Assembly: GCF_900107195.1 (NCBI RefSeq)
Contig: NZ_FNPB01000005.1
Location: 62,001-126,000, forward strand
Reading direction: 5' to 3'
Length of the DNA stretch: 64,000 nt
Origin: Halobellus clavatus
GTDB lineage: Archaea > Halobacteriota > Halobacteria > Halobacteriales > Haloferacaceae
The position numbers and the translations under genes were made by a program. This document shows positions 52,866 through 62,893 of this stretch, in pieces. Position 1 is the stretch's first letter, and every line of letters starts with the position of its first letter. The notes under the pieces are model-generated. The model had not been told where the DNA came from and did no database searches. It saw only the letters and a program-made list of their open reading frames with translations.

Positions 52866-54523
52866 CAGGCTTGCACCTCTTGATCTGCGAGTTCGCGCGC
52901 GTCTAACTCTCCGGCGACCGCCTCGAGGAAGCCGACGAACGGCGGGCTCGCGCGGTCGGGTCGCGAGCGGAATTCCGGGTGGAACTGCGTCCCGAAGAAG
53001 AACGGATGATCGGTTCGCTCGAGGATCTCCATCCGGTTGTCGGCCCGCCCGGAGAAGTCGAGTGCGCCCTTCGCCAACTCGTCGATGTACTCGGGGTTGA
53101 CTTCGTAGCGGTGCCGGTGTCGCTCCGTGCAGACGGTGTCTCCGTAGACGTGTTCGGCGAGCGATCCTGGATCGATATCCGTGTCGTGGGCCCCGAGCCG
53201 CATCGTCCCGCCCATCTCCTCTACCTCGTACTGCTCGGGCAGGATGTCGATGACGGGGGAGTCGGTGTCGGGATCGAGTTCTGCAGAGTTGGCGTCCTCG
53301 TGACCGAGGATGTTCCGGGCGTGTTCGACGACCGCCATCTGGAAGCCCAGACAGAGTCCGAGGAACGGCACGTCGTTCTCTCTGCAGTATTCGATGGCCT
53401 TCAATTTCCCCTCGATGCCGCGGGAGCCGAAGCCACCGGGGACGACGACGCCGTCGGCCTCCTTGAGTCGGTTCTCGTGTCGGTCGAGCATCTCGTCGGA
53501 GTCGACCCACTGGACGTTCACTTCGGTCTGGCGTTCGATCCCGGCGTGCTTCAGGGCCTCGTGGACGGACATGTACGCGTCCTCGAGGTCGTACTTCCCG
53601 ACGAGGGCGATGTCGACTTCTTCGGTCCGCTCGCGGGTGACCAGTTCGCGCCAGCGGTTGTCGCGCTCTGCGGGCGGGAGCGCCGCTTCGTCGAGTCCGA
53701 GGCGCTCCATCACGTACTGGTCGAGGCCCTCCTCTTCGACCATCAGCGGGACGTGGTAGACGTCCTCGACGTCCGGGTTGGAGAAGACCGCGTCGATCGG
53801 GACGTCACAGAACAGCGCGATCTTCTCTTTCGTCTCGATGTCGAGTTTGTCCTCACAGCGTCCGACGAGGATGTCCGGCTGGAGCCCGATCGACCGCAGT
53901 TCCTTCACCGAGTGCTGTGTCGGCTTGGTCTTCTGTTCGCCGTTCTTCGAGTACGGGACGAGCGTAACGTGCGTGAACAGGATGTCCTCGTCGTCTTCCT
54001 CGTGGGCGAACTGTCGCAGCGCCTCGAGGTAGGGCATCCCCTCGATGTCGCCGACGGTGCCGCCGACTTCGACGATGCAGACGTCGGTCCCCTCAGCCGC
54101 TTCCCGGATGCGGCGCTTGATGTCGTCGGTGATGTGCGGGATGATCTGGACCGTCTTGCCGAGGTAGTCGCCCGCGCGTTCTCTCTCGATGACGTGCTGG
54201 TAGGTCTTGCCCGTGGTGACGTTGTGATCGGAGGTCATGTCGACCCCGAGGAACCGCTCGTAGTTTCCTAAGTCGAGGTCGACCTCGCCGCCGTCTTTGA
54301 GGACGTACACCTCCCCGTGCTGGTAGGGGTTCATCGTGCCGGCGTCGACGTTGAGATACGGATCGATCTTGACCGCCGTCACGTCGAAGCCCGCGTTCGA
54401 CAGCAGCCGGCCGGTGCTGGCCGCGGTGATCCCCTTGCCCAGCCCGGACATCACCCCACCTGTTACGAAAATGAACTTCCGACCCAACGAGGGGTCGTAC
54501 CCGGTTTCGGGTTCCTTCGGCAT
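52865..54523 (-). CDS. pyrG: CTP synthase
   Basis: 552 residues from the ATG at 54523. The N-terminal synthetase domain has [19 protein letters not shown] and [14 protein letters not shown]; the C-terminal class I glutaminase has [12 protein letters not shown], the nucleophile Cys in [18 protein letters not shown] and the His/Glu in [11 protein letters not shown]. It aminates UTP to CTP. Leads a pyrG-guaAb operon in which both products are amidated nucleotides. Confidence 0.97.
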   Translation of the reverse strand: MPKEPETGYDPSLGRKFIFVTGGVMSGLGKGITAASTGRLLSNAGFDVTAVKIDPYLNVDAGTMNPYQHGEVYVLKDGGEVDLDLGNYERFLGVDMTSDHNVTTGKTYQHVIERERAGDYLGKTVQIIPHITDDIKRRIREAAEGTDVCIVEVGGTVGDIEGMPYLEALRQFAHEEDDEDILFTHVTLVPYSKNGEQKTKPTQHSVKELRSIGLQPDILVGRCEDKLDIETKEKIALFCDVPIDAVFSNPDVEDVYHVPLMVEEEGLDQYVMERLGLDEAALPPAERDNRWRELVTRERTEEVDIALVGKYDLEDAYMSVHEALKHAGIERQTEVNVQWVDSDEMLDRHENRLKEADGVVVPGGFGSRGIEGKLKAIEYCRENDVPFLGLCLGFQMAVVEHARNILGHEDANSAELDPDTDSPVIDILPEQYEVEEMGGTMRLGAHDTDIDPGSLAEHVYGDTVCTERHRHRYEVNPEYIDELAKGALDFSGRADNRMEILERTDHPFFFGTQFHPEFRSRPDRASPPFVGFLEAVAGELDARELADQEVQA

Positions 54524-54705
54524 ACCGAGTGTGTGCGAGGCCGCATCAAAACCGTTTCGGAGCGGCGGACGCTCTGGGAGGGATGCACACGGGCTATCGT
54601 TCGCCGAACGCATCGATTCGTGCTCGAACCGAAGAAATACCGCGAAAAATCCGACGCGCGGTCAGCCCTTGCCGATCCCGGGACCACGGCGCGCTCCGGC
54701 CGCCG

Positions 54706-55815
54706 TCACTCGGCCGGCACCGTCGCGTCCGGTGCCGACGCGCGCTCGACGACCTCGCCCGCATCGAGGTCAACCCGCTCGACGCCGTCGAGTTCGAGCA
54801 CCAGGTCCGGGCCGAACGCCGACGCGGGCGTCTGATAGCCCTCGGGCGCGTCGCCGTCGAGGACCTTCTCCGCCGCCAGCAACGCAGATTCGACGGTGAA
54901 CTGGTAGGTCTCGGGCGTCCGAAGCCGGGAGACGACCCGGGTGTCGCCGGTTCGCGCTTCGCCCCAGACGCGCGCGGTACCGGACCTCCGCGTCTCCGTG
55001 TCGGGGCCGTCGACGTAGCGGTCGATCAGCCACGAGAGGCCGCGCTGGACCGCCCCGTTGTCGAGGCCGTCGCCGAGGTACGAGGTCAGTTTCATCCCGG
55101 CCCGCGCGCCGGCGGGGGCCGAGAGATACACCTCGATGTTCGGGATCCCCGTTGTGTGGTACGCCGTCGAGACGTCGCCCCACGGGATCGAGACGGCCCG
55201 CTGGAGTCCGTCGCCGAAGTCGACCACGCGGATCCGCGCGGCGACCCGTTCGTGGCGGAGGACGCCATCGCGGCGGACCGCCCCACCGTCGCCGAGTCCG
55301 CCGAGGACGGTCTTCAGCGTTCCCGGCGAGACGCCCCCGTCGGCTTCGAGCGCCAGCGAGAGGTGGTCCGCGTCGGGGAGGCGGTCGTGGAGGTGCGCCG
55401 CCAGGCAGTCGGTGGGGACGACGTCGAAGCCGACGCCCGGGAGGAGTGTCACGCCCGCGCGCTGCGCGTCGTCGTCGCGGCGACGGAGCCGCTCGAAGAC
55501 CGGCAGTTCGCCCGTGATGTCGAGGTAGTCGGTCCCGGTCGCGAGGCAGGCCTCCACCATCGCGTCGGCGGTCTCGGTGAACGGCCCGGCGCAGTTGAGC
55601 ACGGCGTCGACGCCGCCGAGGTGCGATTCGGCCGCGCGCACGTCGAACGAGCGTGCGGGGACGTCGTGAGCGGTGGCGACCCCGCGCGTCTTCGCCGGGT
55701 CGCGCCCCGCAACGATCGGATCGAGTCCGCGCTCGGCGGCCGCCTCGACGATCAATCGGCCGGTGTAGCCGTACGCGCCGTAGACGAGCAGTCGGTTGGT
55801 GCCGTCGTCGGTCAT
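54706..55815 (-). CDS. Saccharopine-dehydrogenase-like NAD(P)-binding oxidoreductase
   Basis: 369 residues from the ATG at 55815. VYGAYGYTGRLIVEAAAERG is the Rossmann loop, followed by VDAVLNCAGPFTETADAMVE, CLATGTDYLDITGELPVFE and GVTLLPGVGFDVVPTDCLA, the pattern of the trans-acting enoyl reductase / saccharopine-dehydrogenase-like group. Members reduce lipid or polyketide intermediates or amino-acid adducts; substrate unknown. Divergent from the aldo/keto reductase at 55918. Confidence 0.85.
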   Translation of the reverse strand: MTDDGTNRLLVYGAYGYTGRLIVEAAAERGLDPIVAGRDPAKTRGVATAHDVPARSFDVRAAESHLGGVDAVLNCAGPFTETADAMVEACLATGTDYLDITGELPVFERLRRRDDDAQRAGVTLLPGVGFDVVPTDCLAAHLHDRLPDADHLSLALEADGGVSPGTLKTVLGGLGDGGAVRRDGVLRHERVAARIRVVDFGDGLQRAVSIPWGDVSTAYHTTGIPNIEVYLSAPAGARAGMKLTSYLGDGLDNGAVQRGLSWLIDRYVDGPDTETRRSGTARVWGEARTGDTRVVSRLRTPETYQFTVESALLAAEKVLDGDAPEGYQTPASAFGPDLVLELDGVERVDLDAGEVVERASAPDATVPAE

Positions 55816-55917
55816 AGCCGACGGTTGGACCGGTGACGACAAAGGGGCACCGACACGGGCGGCGGCGATTCCCCCCGACACCGAAAGGATGGAGACGGCG
55901 CCGCCCGACAACTCGGT

Positions 55918-56715
55918 ATGGACTTCCCACCGATCGGACTCGGAACGTACGATCTGACCGACCCCGAGACGTGCGAGCGGGCGGTCGCTGCGGCCGTCGA
56001 CGACGGCTACGAGCACGTCGATACCGCACAGGGCTACAACAACGAGGCGATCGTGGCCCGCGGTCTCGAACGCGCCGACCGCGACGCCGACGAGGTGCTC
56101 CTCGCGACGAAACTCGAGACCGGCAATCTCGGCTTCGACGACGTCGTCGCGACGGCCCGCGAGAGCGCCGAGCGACTCGGCGTCGACACCATCGATCTGC
56201 TGTACGTCCACTGGCCGATCAACACCTACGACCCCGCGGAGACGCTTCCCGCGCTGGATCAACTCGTCGCGGACGGACTCGTCGAGCGCGTCGGCCTCAG
56301 CAACTTCCGCCCCGATCAACTCGAGACCGCGATCGACCGACTCGACGCACCCGTGGCGGCCCACCAGGTCGAGATGCATCCGCTCTTGCCCCAACCGGAC
56401 CTCCACCGGCTGGCTCTCGACGAGGGTCACCAGCTCGTGGCGTACTGTCCGATCGCCAGAAACGAGGTCGCCGACGTTCCGCAGATCGCCGACATCGCGG
56501 CGGCACACGACGCCACCCCGGCGCAGGTGTCGCTCGCGTGGCTGGACGCGAAAGACCAGGTCACGCCGATCCCGCGGTCGTCGGCTCCCGAACACATCCG
56601 CGAGAACCACGCGGCGCTGGATCTCGATCTCACCCCCGAGGAGATCGCGACGATCGACGGGATCGACCGCCAACACCGCATCGTCGACTTCGACGCCGCG
56701 CCCTGGAATCAGTAG
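55918..56715 (+). CDS. Aldo/keto reductase
   Basis: 265 residues. Catalytic tetrad visible: Asp and Tyr in HVDTAQGYNNE, Lys in LLATKLETGN and His in LLYVHWPIN; the cofactor-side GLSNF and the C-terminal ITPIPRSSAPEHIREN are also present. NADPH-dependent carbonyl reduction by family knowledge. Substrate unknown. Confidence 0.93.
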   Translation: MDFPPIGLGTYDLTDPETCERAVAAAVDDGYEHVDTAQGYNNEAIVARGLERADRDADEVLLATKLETGNLGFDDVVATARESAERLGVDTIDLLYVHWPINTYDPAETLPALDQLVADGLVERVGLSNFRPDQLETAIDRLDAPVAAHQVEMHPLLPQPDLHRLALDEGHQLVAYCPIARNEVADVPQIADIAAAHDATPAQVSLAWLDAKDQVTPIPRSSAPEHIRENHAALDLDLTPEEIATIDGIDRQHRIVDFDAAPWNQ

Positions 56716-56765
56716 TCGACGCTCGATGTTCCGCGGAGCGACGCGCCCGCACGGCGACGCCTCGC

Positions 56766-59459
56766 TCACCCGGTGTTTTTCATCCCAGCGGCGATGCCCT
56801 TGACGGTCAGCCGCAGGGTCTGCTCCTCCTCGTCGGTCCGGTGGGTCTTGGTCAGCAGATGCGTCTGCAGTACGTTCAGCGGGTCGACGTAGGGGTTCCG
56901 CCGACGGAGGCTCTCGTCGAGCCACTCCCGCCGGAGGAGCGAGTCCTGACCGGTCACCTCGAGAACGACGTCCCGGGCGCGCTCGTATTCCTCCTGCAGG
57001 TGCGGGAAGAACTCCTCGCGGAGTTCGTCGTCCGCGAGGGCCGCGTAGTACTCGGCGATCTCGAAGTCAGTGCGCGCCAGCGCGAGCGAGGCGTTGTCCA
57101 GCGTCGTCCGGAAGAACGGCCACTCCTGATACATCTCTCGGAGCGTCTCGATATCGCCGCCCGAATCGAGGTACTGCTGGATGCCGGTCCCGAGCGCGTA
57201 CCAGCCCGTGATGATGCAGCGCGACTGGGTCCAAGAGAACACCCAGGGGATCGCCCGCAGGTCCTCGACAGTTCGCTCGCCGGAGCGCGACGCCGGCCGC
57301 GACCCGAGATTGAGGTCCTCGATGACGCCGATCGGCGTCGCCTGGCCGAAGTACGTGACGAACCCGTCGGATTCGAGCAGATCGCGGTACCGCGTGCGGG
57401 CCGTTGGGGCCATCTCGTCCATCGCTTCGACCCACTCGTCGCGGACGTCCTCTTCGGGTTCGCGGATGGCCTGATGCCGGGCGCGGACCTGCGCGTTCAG
57501 CATCTGTTCGAGGTTGCGCTCGGCGATCTGTGGATTGGCGTACTTCTCGGCGATCGCCTCGCCCTGCTCGGTGAACTTGATCTGCCCGGAGACGGTCTCG
57601 TTGGGCAGCGCCAACATCGCCTCGTTCATCGGACCGCCGCCCCGCGAGATCGACCCGCCGCGGCCGTGGAACAGCCGCATCTTCACGTCGAAGTCGTCAC
57701 AGATCGTCGCGAGTCGACGCTGGTTCTTGTAGAGGTCCCAGTTCGCGGCCAGGAACCCGTTCTCCTTGTTGGAGTCGGAGTACCCGAGCATGATCTCCTG
57801 GGTGTCGTTTCGGGCCGCGAGCGCCTTCCCGTAGGCCTCGTTCTCGAAGAGCGTGCCCATAATCCGGCGCGCGCCGTTGAGTGCGGACTCGGTCTCCAGG
57901 AGGGGAACGATGTCGAGCCCGCAGTGGTCCGGGAGCGAGACGACGCCGGCCTGATCCGCGAGGAAGAGGACCTCGAGCACGTGGCTGGGTTCCTCTGTCA
58001 TCGAGATGCAGTAGGTGTCGATGGCACCGACGCCGAACTCCCGCTGCCACTCCCCGAGTTTCTCGAAGCGACGCAGCACGCGATCGGCCGTCTCGGAGAC
58101 GTCGCCGGGGGCTTCGAGGTCGATCACCGGCTCGGACTGGAGGATCCCTTCGGTCAGGACCTCGACCCGGCCCGCCTCGTCGCGGTCACGGTAGTCGATC
58201 CCCTCGTTTGCGAGCACTTCGTGGACGGCCTCGGTGTGGTTCTCCTGATGATCTCGCAGATCGAGGTTTGCCAGCGTGAAACCGAACGTGTCGACCTGCC
58301 GCATCAGCGGCTCGACGTACTCGTCGGCGACGACGTCTGCACCGACCGACCTGAGGCTCCGATCGATGGCCTCCAGGTCCCCGAGGAACTCTGCCTTGTC
58401 GCTGTATCCGTCCGGGCGGACGTCCTCGATGCGCCGGAGCCGCTCGCGCATCAGTTTCAGTTTCTGTCTGTAGGGCTCTCCGGGGTATCGCTCCTCGGCT
58501 TCGTCGGCGACGCCCGGGAGTCGCGCGCGGTCGGCTTTCAGGGATCGCTCCAACTCCGCGCCGACGTCGACTCGTCGACCATCCTGGCTCAGGACGCCGG
58601 AGAGGCGCTTGAGCGCATCGCTGTACTTCTCGAGGACGACACCGCGCTGGCGTTCGAGGGTGTCGGTGGTCACCTTGGGCGTGACGAACGGGTTCCCGTC
58701 GCGGTCGGACCCGGCCCACGACCGGAACTCGAACAGCTTCGGGACGTCGACGCTGGGATACTCCTCGGCCAGCAGGTCTTCGAACTCGGCGTACACTTCG
58801 CCGACGACGTCGAACAGGATCGACTCGATGTACCACTGGACGTTCCGGGCCTCGTCCTGCGGTTCGGGACGGCGCTCGCGGACCTGTGACGTCTGCCAGA
58901 GGCTCGTGACCTCGGCGTCGACCTTCCGCCACAGCTGGTCGTGCTCTCGGTCGGTGACCCGCCGCTCGTCGAGTTCCTCGAGCCGGTTCGCGATCGACCG
59001 CAACTTCGCCTTCACCGTCTTACGGCGCGCTTCGGTCGGGTGCGCCGTGAACGTCGGTTCGATCAGGACCTCGTCGAGGACGCGCTGGACGGTCTCGGGG
59101 TCGGCGTCGGCGTCGATCAGCGACTCCACGGTCGCGACGAGTCCGTCCTCGAGATCACCGGACTGTGACCCCTCACGTACGGCGCGGGCGCGCTCGCGCT
59201 CTTCGGCGAGGTTGATGAGTTCGAAGTACGTCGTGAACGCCCGAGCGACGACGCTTTCGCCCTCGGGAGAGAGTGCATCGAGAATTCGGTCCAGCTCCTG
59301 GCGCGACTCCTGTTCGCCCTTCCGGTAGTCGATCGCTGTCGTTCGAATGTCTTCGACCGTTTCGAATGCGCCTTCGGAGGTCTGTTCCGCTAATACGTCG
59401 CCGAGGAGCGCACCGAGTTCCCGGACGTCCTGCTTGACGTCCCTGCTGTGCAAATCCAT
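56766..59459 (-). CDS. ppc: Phosphoenolpyruvate carboxylase
   Basis: 897 residues from the ATG at 59459 (MDLHSRDVKQDVRE). The bacterial-type signatures are all present: FTAHPTEARRKT with the catalytic His, WAGSDRDGNPFVTPKV, LGYSDSNKENGFLAANW, FHGRGGSISRGGGP and the C-terminal KNTG. It fixes bicarbonate onto PEP to make oxaloacetate. Haloarchaea use this long bacterial type rather than the short archaeal one. Confidence 0.97.
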   Translation of the reverse strand: MDLHSRDVKQDVRELGALLGDVLAEQTSEGAFETVEDIRTTAIDYRKGEQESRQELDRILDALSPEGESVVARAFTTYFELINLAEERERARAVREGSQSGDLEDGLVATVESLIDADADPETVQRVLDEVLIEPTFTAHPTEARRKTVKAKLRSIANRLEELDERRVTDREHDQLWRKVDAEVTSLWQTSQVRERRPEPQDEARNVQWYIESILFDVVGEVYAEFEDLLAEEYPSVDVPKLFEFRSWAGSDRDGNPFVTPKVTTDTLERQRGVVLEKYSDALKRLSGVLSQDGRRVDVGAELERSLKADRARLPGVADEAEERYPGEPYRQKLKLMRERLRRIEDVRPDGYSDKAEFLGDLEAIDRSLRSVGADVVADEYVEPLMRQVDTFGFTLANLDLRDHQENHTEAVHEVLANEGIDYRDRDEAGRVEVLTEGILQSEPVIDLEAPGDVSETADRVLRRFEKLGEWQREFGVGAIDTYCISMTEEPSHVLEVLFLADQAGVVSLPDHCGLDIVPLLETESALNGARRIMGTLFENEAYGKALAARNDTQEIMLGYSDSNKENGFLAANWDLYKNQRRLATICDDFDVKMRLFHGRGGSISRGGGPMNEAMLALPNETVSGQIKFTEQGEAIAEKYANPQIAERNLEQMLNAQVRARHQAIREPEEDVRDEWVEAMDEMAPTARTRYRDLLESDGFVTYFGQATPIGVIEDLNLGSRPASRSGERTVEDLRAIPWVFSWTQSRCIITGWYALGTGIQQYLDSGGDIETLREMYQEWPFFRTTLDNASLALARTDFEIAEYYAALADDELREEFFPHLQEEYERARDVVLEVTGQDSLLRREWLDESLRRRNPYVDPLNVLQTHLLTKTHRTDEEEQTLRLTVKGIAAGMKNTG

Positions 59460-59556
59460 ACCGAGCGATATACCCCACACTGAGTAAAAACCTGTGTGTA
59501 CGAAACCGGGTCGTCGCCGCCCCGCGACGTTGCCGGTCGACCGGGGGTTTCGTCAT

Positions 59557-59566
59557 CCTTTTTACC
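59557..59566 (+). promoter_or_regulatory. TATA box of the Rieske gene
   Basis: CCTTTTTACC is centred about 26 nt before the ATG at 59587, setting that start. Confidence 0.5.
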
Positions 59567-59586
59567 GGCGGGCCGAAGGTTCTGAT

Positions 59587-60432
59587 ATGAGCGAGCGCGA
59601 CAAGTATCCGGCGCAGTCGGGTCGCCGCCGGTTCGTCAAGGGCGTCGTCGGCGGTGCGGCACTGGCCGGCGTCGGCGCAACGGGCGCGGCCACGATCAAC
59701 TCCGCGACGCAAGCCTCCGGTGCGGGTGGCGGGTCGACGCAGGCCTACGCTATCGAGAACACCGCGGGTCCCGCCCCCCGCGGGATGCCGCAGATCCCCG
59801 TCGAGATCGACGACGAGGGGTACCTCAAGGGCGTCTGGCCCGAGGTGAAAACCGAAGAACAGGGCGGTGTCTCCGTCCAGATCGCCGAGACTGAGGACTT
59901 CAAGGGATCGGGCGAGACCTACACCACTGAGTGGTTCCAGTTCTGCGGCGTCGAGTCCTACGCCGGGATCGAACCGGACTACGACTCTGAGAACTACTTC
60001 CGGTCGGGATCGAACCCCGGCTACGAGTGGCAGAGTGAAGCGTACTCCGAGGGCGATCGGCTTCACGTCGACGACTTCTCAGATTACCAAGAATGGGGCA
60101 ACGGGGTCGGCGATCCGGGACTGGGAAAGCCCGCGACCGGCCGCTGGCGCTCTGAAGACGCCGAGGACACCATCCCGATCCAGGTCATCAAGTCCGAACA
60201 GGTGATGGAGATGGCCGAGGAGGACCCGTGGCTCGAAGCGTCGACCGAAGACGGGTTCATCGCCTGGCTCAACAAGTGTACGCACTTCTGTTGCGTCCCG
60301 CAGTACAAGAGCGAGGGCTCGGCGAAGTTCAACGCCGAGAACGACGTGTACTGCCAGTGCCACCAGTCGGTGTACGATCCTTACAGCATCGTCCAGACGC
60401 TGTTCGTCGCCCGTCCCCGTCCGAGCGACTGA
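59587..60432 (+). CDS. Tat-exported Rieske iron-sulfur protein
   Basis: 281 residues. The twin-arginine signal is SGRRRFVKGVVGGAALAGVG. The [2Fe-2S] ligands are in CTHFCCVP and CQCHQSVYDP near the C-terminus (Cys-x-His and Cys-x-x-His), so a high-potential Rieske cluster is expected. About 150 residues between the signal and the cluster form an unusually large acidic N-terminal part (AYAIENTAGPAPRGMPQIP and following). It resembles the Rieske subunit of haloarchaeal cytochrome bc-type complexes, but no cytochrome b gene follows; the next gene is an unrelated regulator. Confidence 0.9.
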   Translation: MSERDKYPAQSGRRRFVKGVVGGAALAGVGATGAATINSATQASGAGGGSTQAYAIENTAGPAPRGMPQIPVEIDDEGYLKGVWPEVKTEEQGGVSVQIAETEDFKGSGETYTTEWFQFCGVESYAGIEPDYDSENYFRSGSNPGYEWQSEAYSEGDRLHVDDFSDYQEWGNGVGDPGLGKPATGRWRSEDAEDTIPIQVIKSEQVMEMAEEDPWLEASTEDGFIAWLNKCTHFCCVPQYKSEGSAKFNAENDVYCQCHQSVYDPYSIVQTLFVARPRPSD

Positions 60433-60520
60433 CTCTCTTCGGACCGATCCGTTTCTCCCGCCGTCCCGAGATCCCGATTCGGACACATTCATGTAGGACG
60501 CCCTCGCATAGTAGAGTAGT

Positions 60521-61072
60521 ATGACTGAGGGGGATGTCGTGTCGGACGCGGAGAGCGATGGCTTGGACGCGTCAGAGATCCACGACGTTCTCCGAAACGA
60601 TCGGCGGCGCCTCGTTCTCGAACGGCTCCGCTCGGCCGACGGGACGGAAACGGTCTCGGATCTCTCAGAGCACATCGGCGGCATCGAGGCCGACGAGTCG
60701 CCGCCGCCGCGCAACGTGCGACAGAGCGTCTACGTCTCGCTCCACCAGACGCATCTCCCGAAGCTCGACGAACTGGGCATCGTCGAGTATGACCCCGACG
60801 GCAAGACGGTCTCGCTCGACGACAACGCCGACGACGTCGCGGTCTACATGGAGGTCGTCCCCCGCTATGGGCTCTCGTGGGCGGAGTACTACCTCGGACT
60901 CGGCATCCTCGGTACCCTCTCGCTGACGGCGTCGCTGCTCGGCGTCCCGGTACTGCGGCTGGCCGCTCCGAGTACGATCGGCCTCTTCATCTCGGCACTG
61001 CTCGTCGCCTCCGCGACCTACCAGCTCCTCAAACAGCGGAGTTCGCTGGTGCATCGGCTCCGCGACGGCTGA
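60521..61072 (+). CDS. Winged-helix protein with two C-terminal membrane helices
   Basis: 183 residues. The wHTH (~15-105) opens with IHDVLRNDRRRLVLERLRSA, followed by TVSDLSEHIGG and VYVSLHQTHLPKLDELGIVE. Two hydrophobic segments end the protein (YYLGLGILGTLSLTASLLGV and STIGLFISALLVASATYQLL). This is the common haloarchaeal architecture of a membrane-tethered DNA-binding protein with an N-terminal wHTH. Function unknown; possibly regulates the neighbouring Rieske gene, which lies 88 bp upstream. Confidence 0.82.
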   Translation: MTEGDVVSDAESDGLDASEIHDVLRNDRRRLVLERLRSADGTETVSDLSEHIGGIEADESPPPRNVRQSVYVSLHQTHLPKLDELGIVEYDPDGKTVSLDDNADDVAVYMEVVPRYGLSWAEYYLGLGILGTLSLTASLLGVPVLRLAAPSTIGLFISALLVASATYQLLKQRSSLVHRLRDG

Positions 61073-61328
61073 CTGCCGTCCGTCGGCGCGCCTGCCTCCG
61101 TCGGCCACGCTCGGCCGGACGCATCGATCGATTGGCGAACAGCCGGTCCTGCGTCGCTCCCGCGCCGTTGTCCCGGACAACCGCTCTTCGGCGCGGGGTC
61201 GCTGTCAACTCACAGGGCGTCTGGCCGCGGTATCGCATATAACTATTCGCCGGCCGGACGCGCATCGCCCGCTCCTGTGGTTCCGCGCCGGCCGACACGC
61301 TCAGGTGCGTGGCCGCCGCTGCTCACGT
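61073..61328. other. 256-bp gap before the photolyase gene
   Basis: Nothing gene-like. A CGCATATAACTATT tract near 61234-61247 is AT-rich and could be part of a promoter for the photolyase gene, though it is ~85 bp before the start. Confidence 0.3.
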
Positions 61329-62846
61329 ATGCCCGAGACCGCCATCGTGTGGTTCCGCCGCGACCTGCGGACGCACGACAACGAGGCGCTCGCGGCCGCT
61401 GCCGAGGCGGACCGCCTCCTCCCGGTGTACTGCGTCGCTCCGCGTCGCACCGGCGACCGATCGTACGGGGGACCCGAGTCGTTCCGGTACCGGAAAGTGG
61501 GTCCGCACCGGGCACGCTTCCGGCGCGAGTCGCTCGCCGCCCTCCGCAGTCGACTCCGGGACGCTGGCTCCGACCTCCTGATCCGCCGGGGCCGGCCGGC
61601 GGCGGTGCTCCCGGAACTCGCGGCCGCCGCCGGTGCCGAGACGGTCGCGTTTCACGCCCTGCCCGGACCCGAAGAGCGGGCGATCAGCGCCGAAACGGTC
61701 GCCGCGCTTCGCGATGCCGGCCGCTCGACGCGGCGGTTCTGGGGACGGACGCTCCATCACGTCGCCGACCTCCCGACCCCCTACACCCAGATCGACGACA
61801 CGTTCACGCCGTTCAAAGATCGCGTCGAGGCGGACGTACCGATCCGAGCCACGCTGTCGCGTCCGTCGGTGCCGCCGCTCCCGGCGGCAGACGATCCGGA
61901 CGTCGATCCCGCCGCGCTCGACCCGGGCGACCTCCCGTCGGTCGCGTCGATCGGCGGCGGCGATACGGCCGGTTCGCGCGATCTGGACGATCCCGCTGCG
62001 GACGCGGCGGGCCCGGACGATCGCGGCGTCCACCCGTTCCCGGGCGGAGAAGCGGCCGCGCTCGACCGGCTCTCGGCGTATCTCTGGGAAGGCGATCACC
62101 TCCGAGAGTACCGCGAGACCCGAAACGGGCTCCTCGGCGCGAACTACTCCTCGAAGTTCTCCCCGTGGCTCAACGAGGGCTGCCTGTCGCCCCGCCGCGT
62201 CCACGAGGAGGTCGAGGCCTACGAGCGCGACCGCGTCGCCAACGACTCGACGTACTGGCTCCGCTTCGAACTCCGGTGGCGCGACTTCTTCCAGTTCCAG
62301 GTGTTGAAACACGGCCGGCAGTTCTTCGCCCCCGGCGGTCTCAGACGCCGCGAGGACGTCGACTGGCGCTGGGACCCGACGGCGTTCGAACGGTGGGCCG
62401 CCGGTGAGACCGGGATCCCGTTCGTCGACGCGAATATGCGCGAACTCGACGCGACGGGGTACCTGTCGAATCGTGGCCGGCAGAACGTCGCTTCGTTCCT
62501 GACTAACGACCTCGGAATCGACTGGCGACGCGGGGCCGCACACTTCGAGACGCAACTCGTCGATTACGACGCCGCGTCCAACTATGGGAACTGGGCGTAC
62601 ATCGCGGGCGTCGGCAACGACTCACGCGAGCGGGCGTTCGACGTGCTCGCGCAGGCCCGAACGTACGATCCCGACGCAGCGTACGTCACGCACTGGCTCC
62701 CGGAACTCGAGGGCTTGTCGCCGGAACAGGCACACGCACCGTGGACGCTGTCGGCGGACGAGCAAGCCGCCCACGGGATCGAACTCGGCACTGACTACCC
62801 ACGGCCGATGATCGACCCGACGACGTCCGGGGACGACCCAGTGTAA
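61329..62846 (+). CDS. DASH-type cryptochrome/photolyase
   Basis: 505 residues from the ATG at 61329. WFRRDLRTHDNEALAAAA and YRKVGPHRARFRRESLA mark the N-terminal domain; the FAD-binding half has GANYSSKFSPWLNEGCLSPR, FQFQVLKHGRQFF, GETGIPFVDANMRELDATGY, LSNRGRQNVASFLTNDLGID and DYDAASNYGNWAYIAG. These fit the cryptochrome-DASH subgroup. Repair of cyclobutane dimers, mainly in single-stranded DNA, and/or light signalling are the known roles. An acidic insertion (~215-245) is typical of haloarchaea. Confidence 0.92.
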   Translation: MPETAIVWFRRDLRTHDNEALAAAAEADRLLPVYCVAPRRTGDRSYGGPESFRYRKVGPHRARFRRESLAALRSRLRDAGSDLLIRRGRPAAVLPELAAAAGAETVAFHALPGPEERAISAETVAALRDAGRSTRRFWGRTLHHVADLPTPYTQIDDTFTPFKDRVEADVPIRATLSRPSVPPLPAADDPDVDPAALDPGDLPSVASIGGGDTAGSRDLDDPAADAAGPDDRGVHPFPGGEAAALDRLSAYLWEGDHLREYRETRNGLLGANYSSKFSPWLNEGCLSPRRVHEEVEAYERDRVANDSTYWLRFELRWRDFFQFQVLKHGRQFFAPGGLRRREDVDWRWDPTAFERWAAGETGIPFVDANMRELDATGYLSNRGRQNVASFLTNDLGIDWRRGAAHFETQLVDYDAASNYGNWAYIAGVGNDSRERAFDVLAQARTYDPDAAYVTHWLPELEGLSPEQAHAPWTLSADEQAAHGIELGTDYPRPMIDPTTSGDDPV

Positions 62847-62893
62847 CCCGGCGGGCGGTCGGGCCGCGCCTGCGGACCGCGGTGGACACTCGC

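Noticed and set aside
55833-58889. A 1018-codon open frame on the plus strand
   Set aside because: It runs antisense through ppc, whose motifs are complete. Long antisense frames are common in GC-rich genomes; the translation shows no domain.
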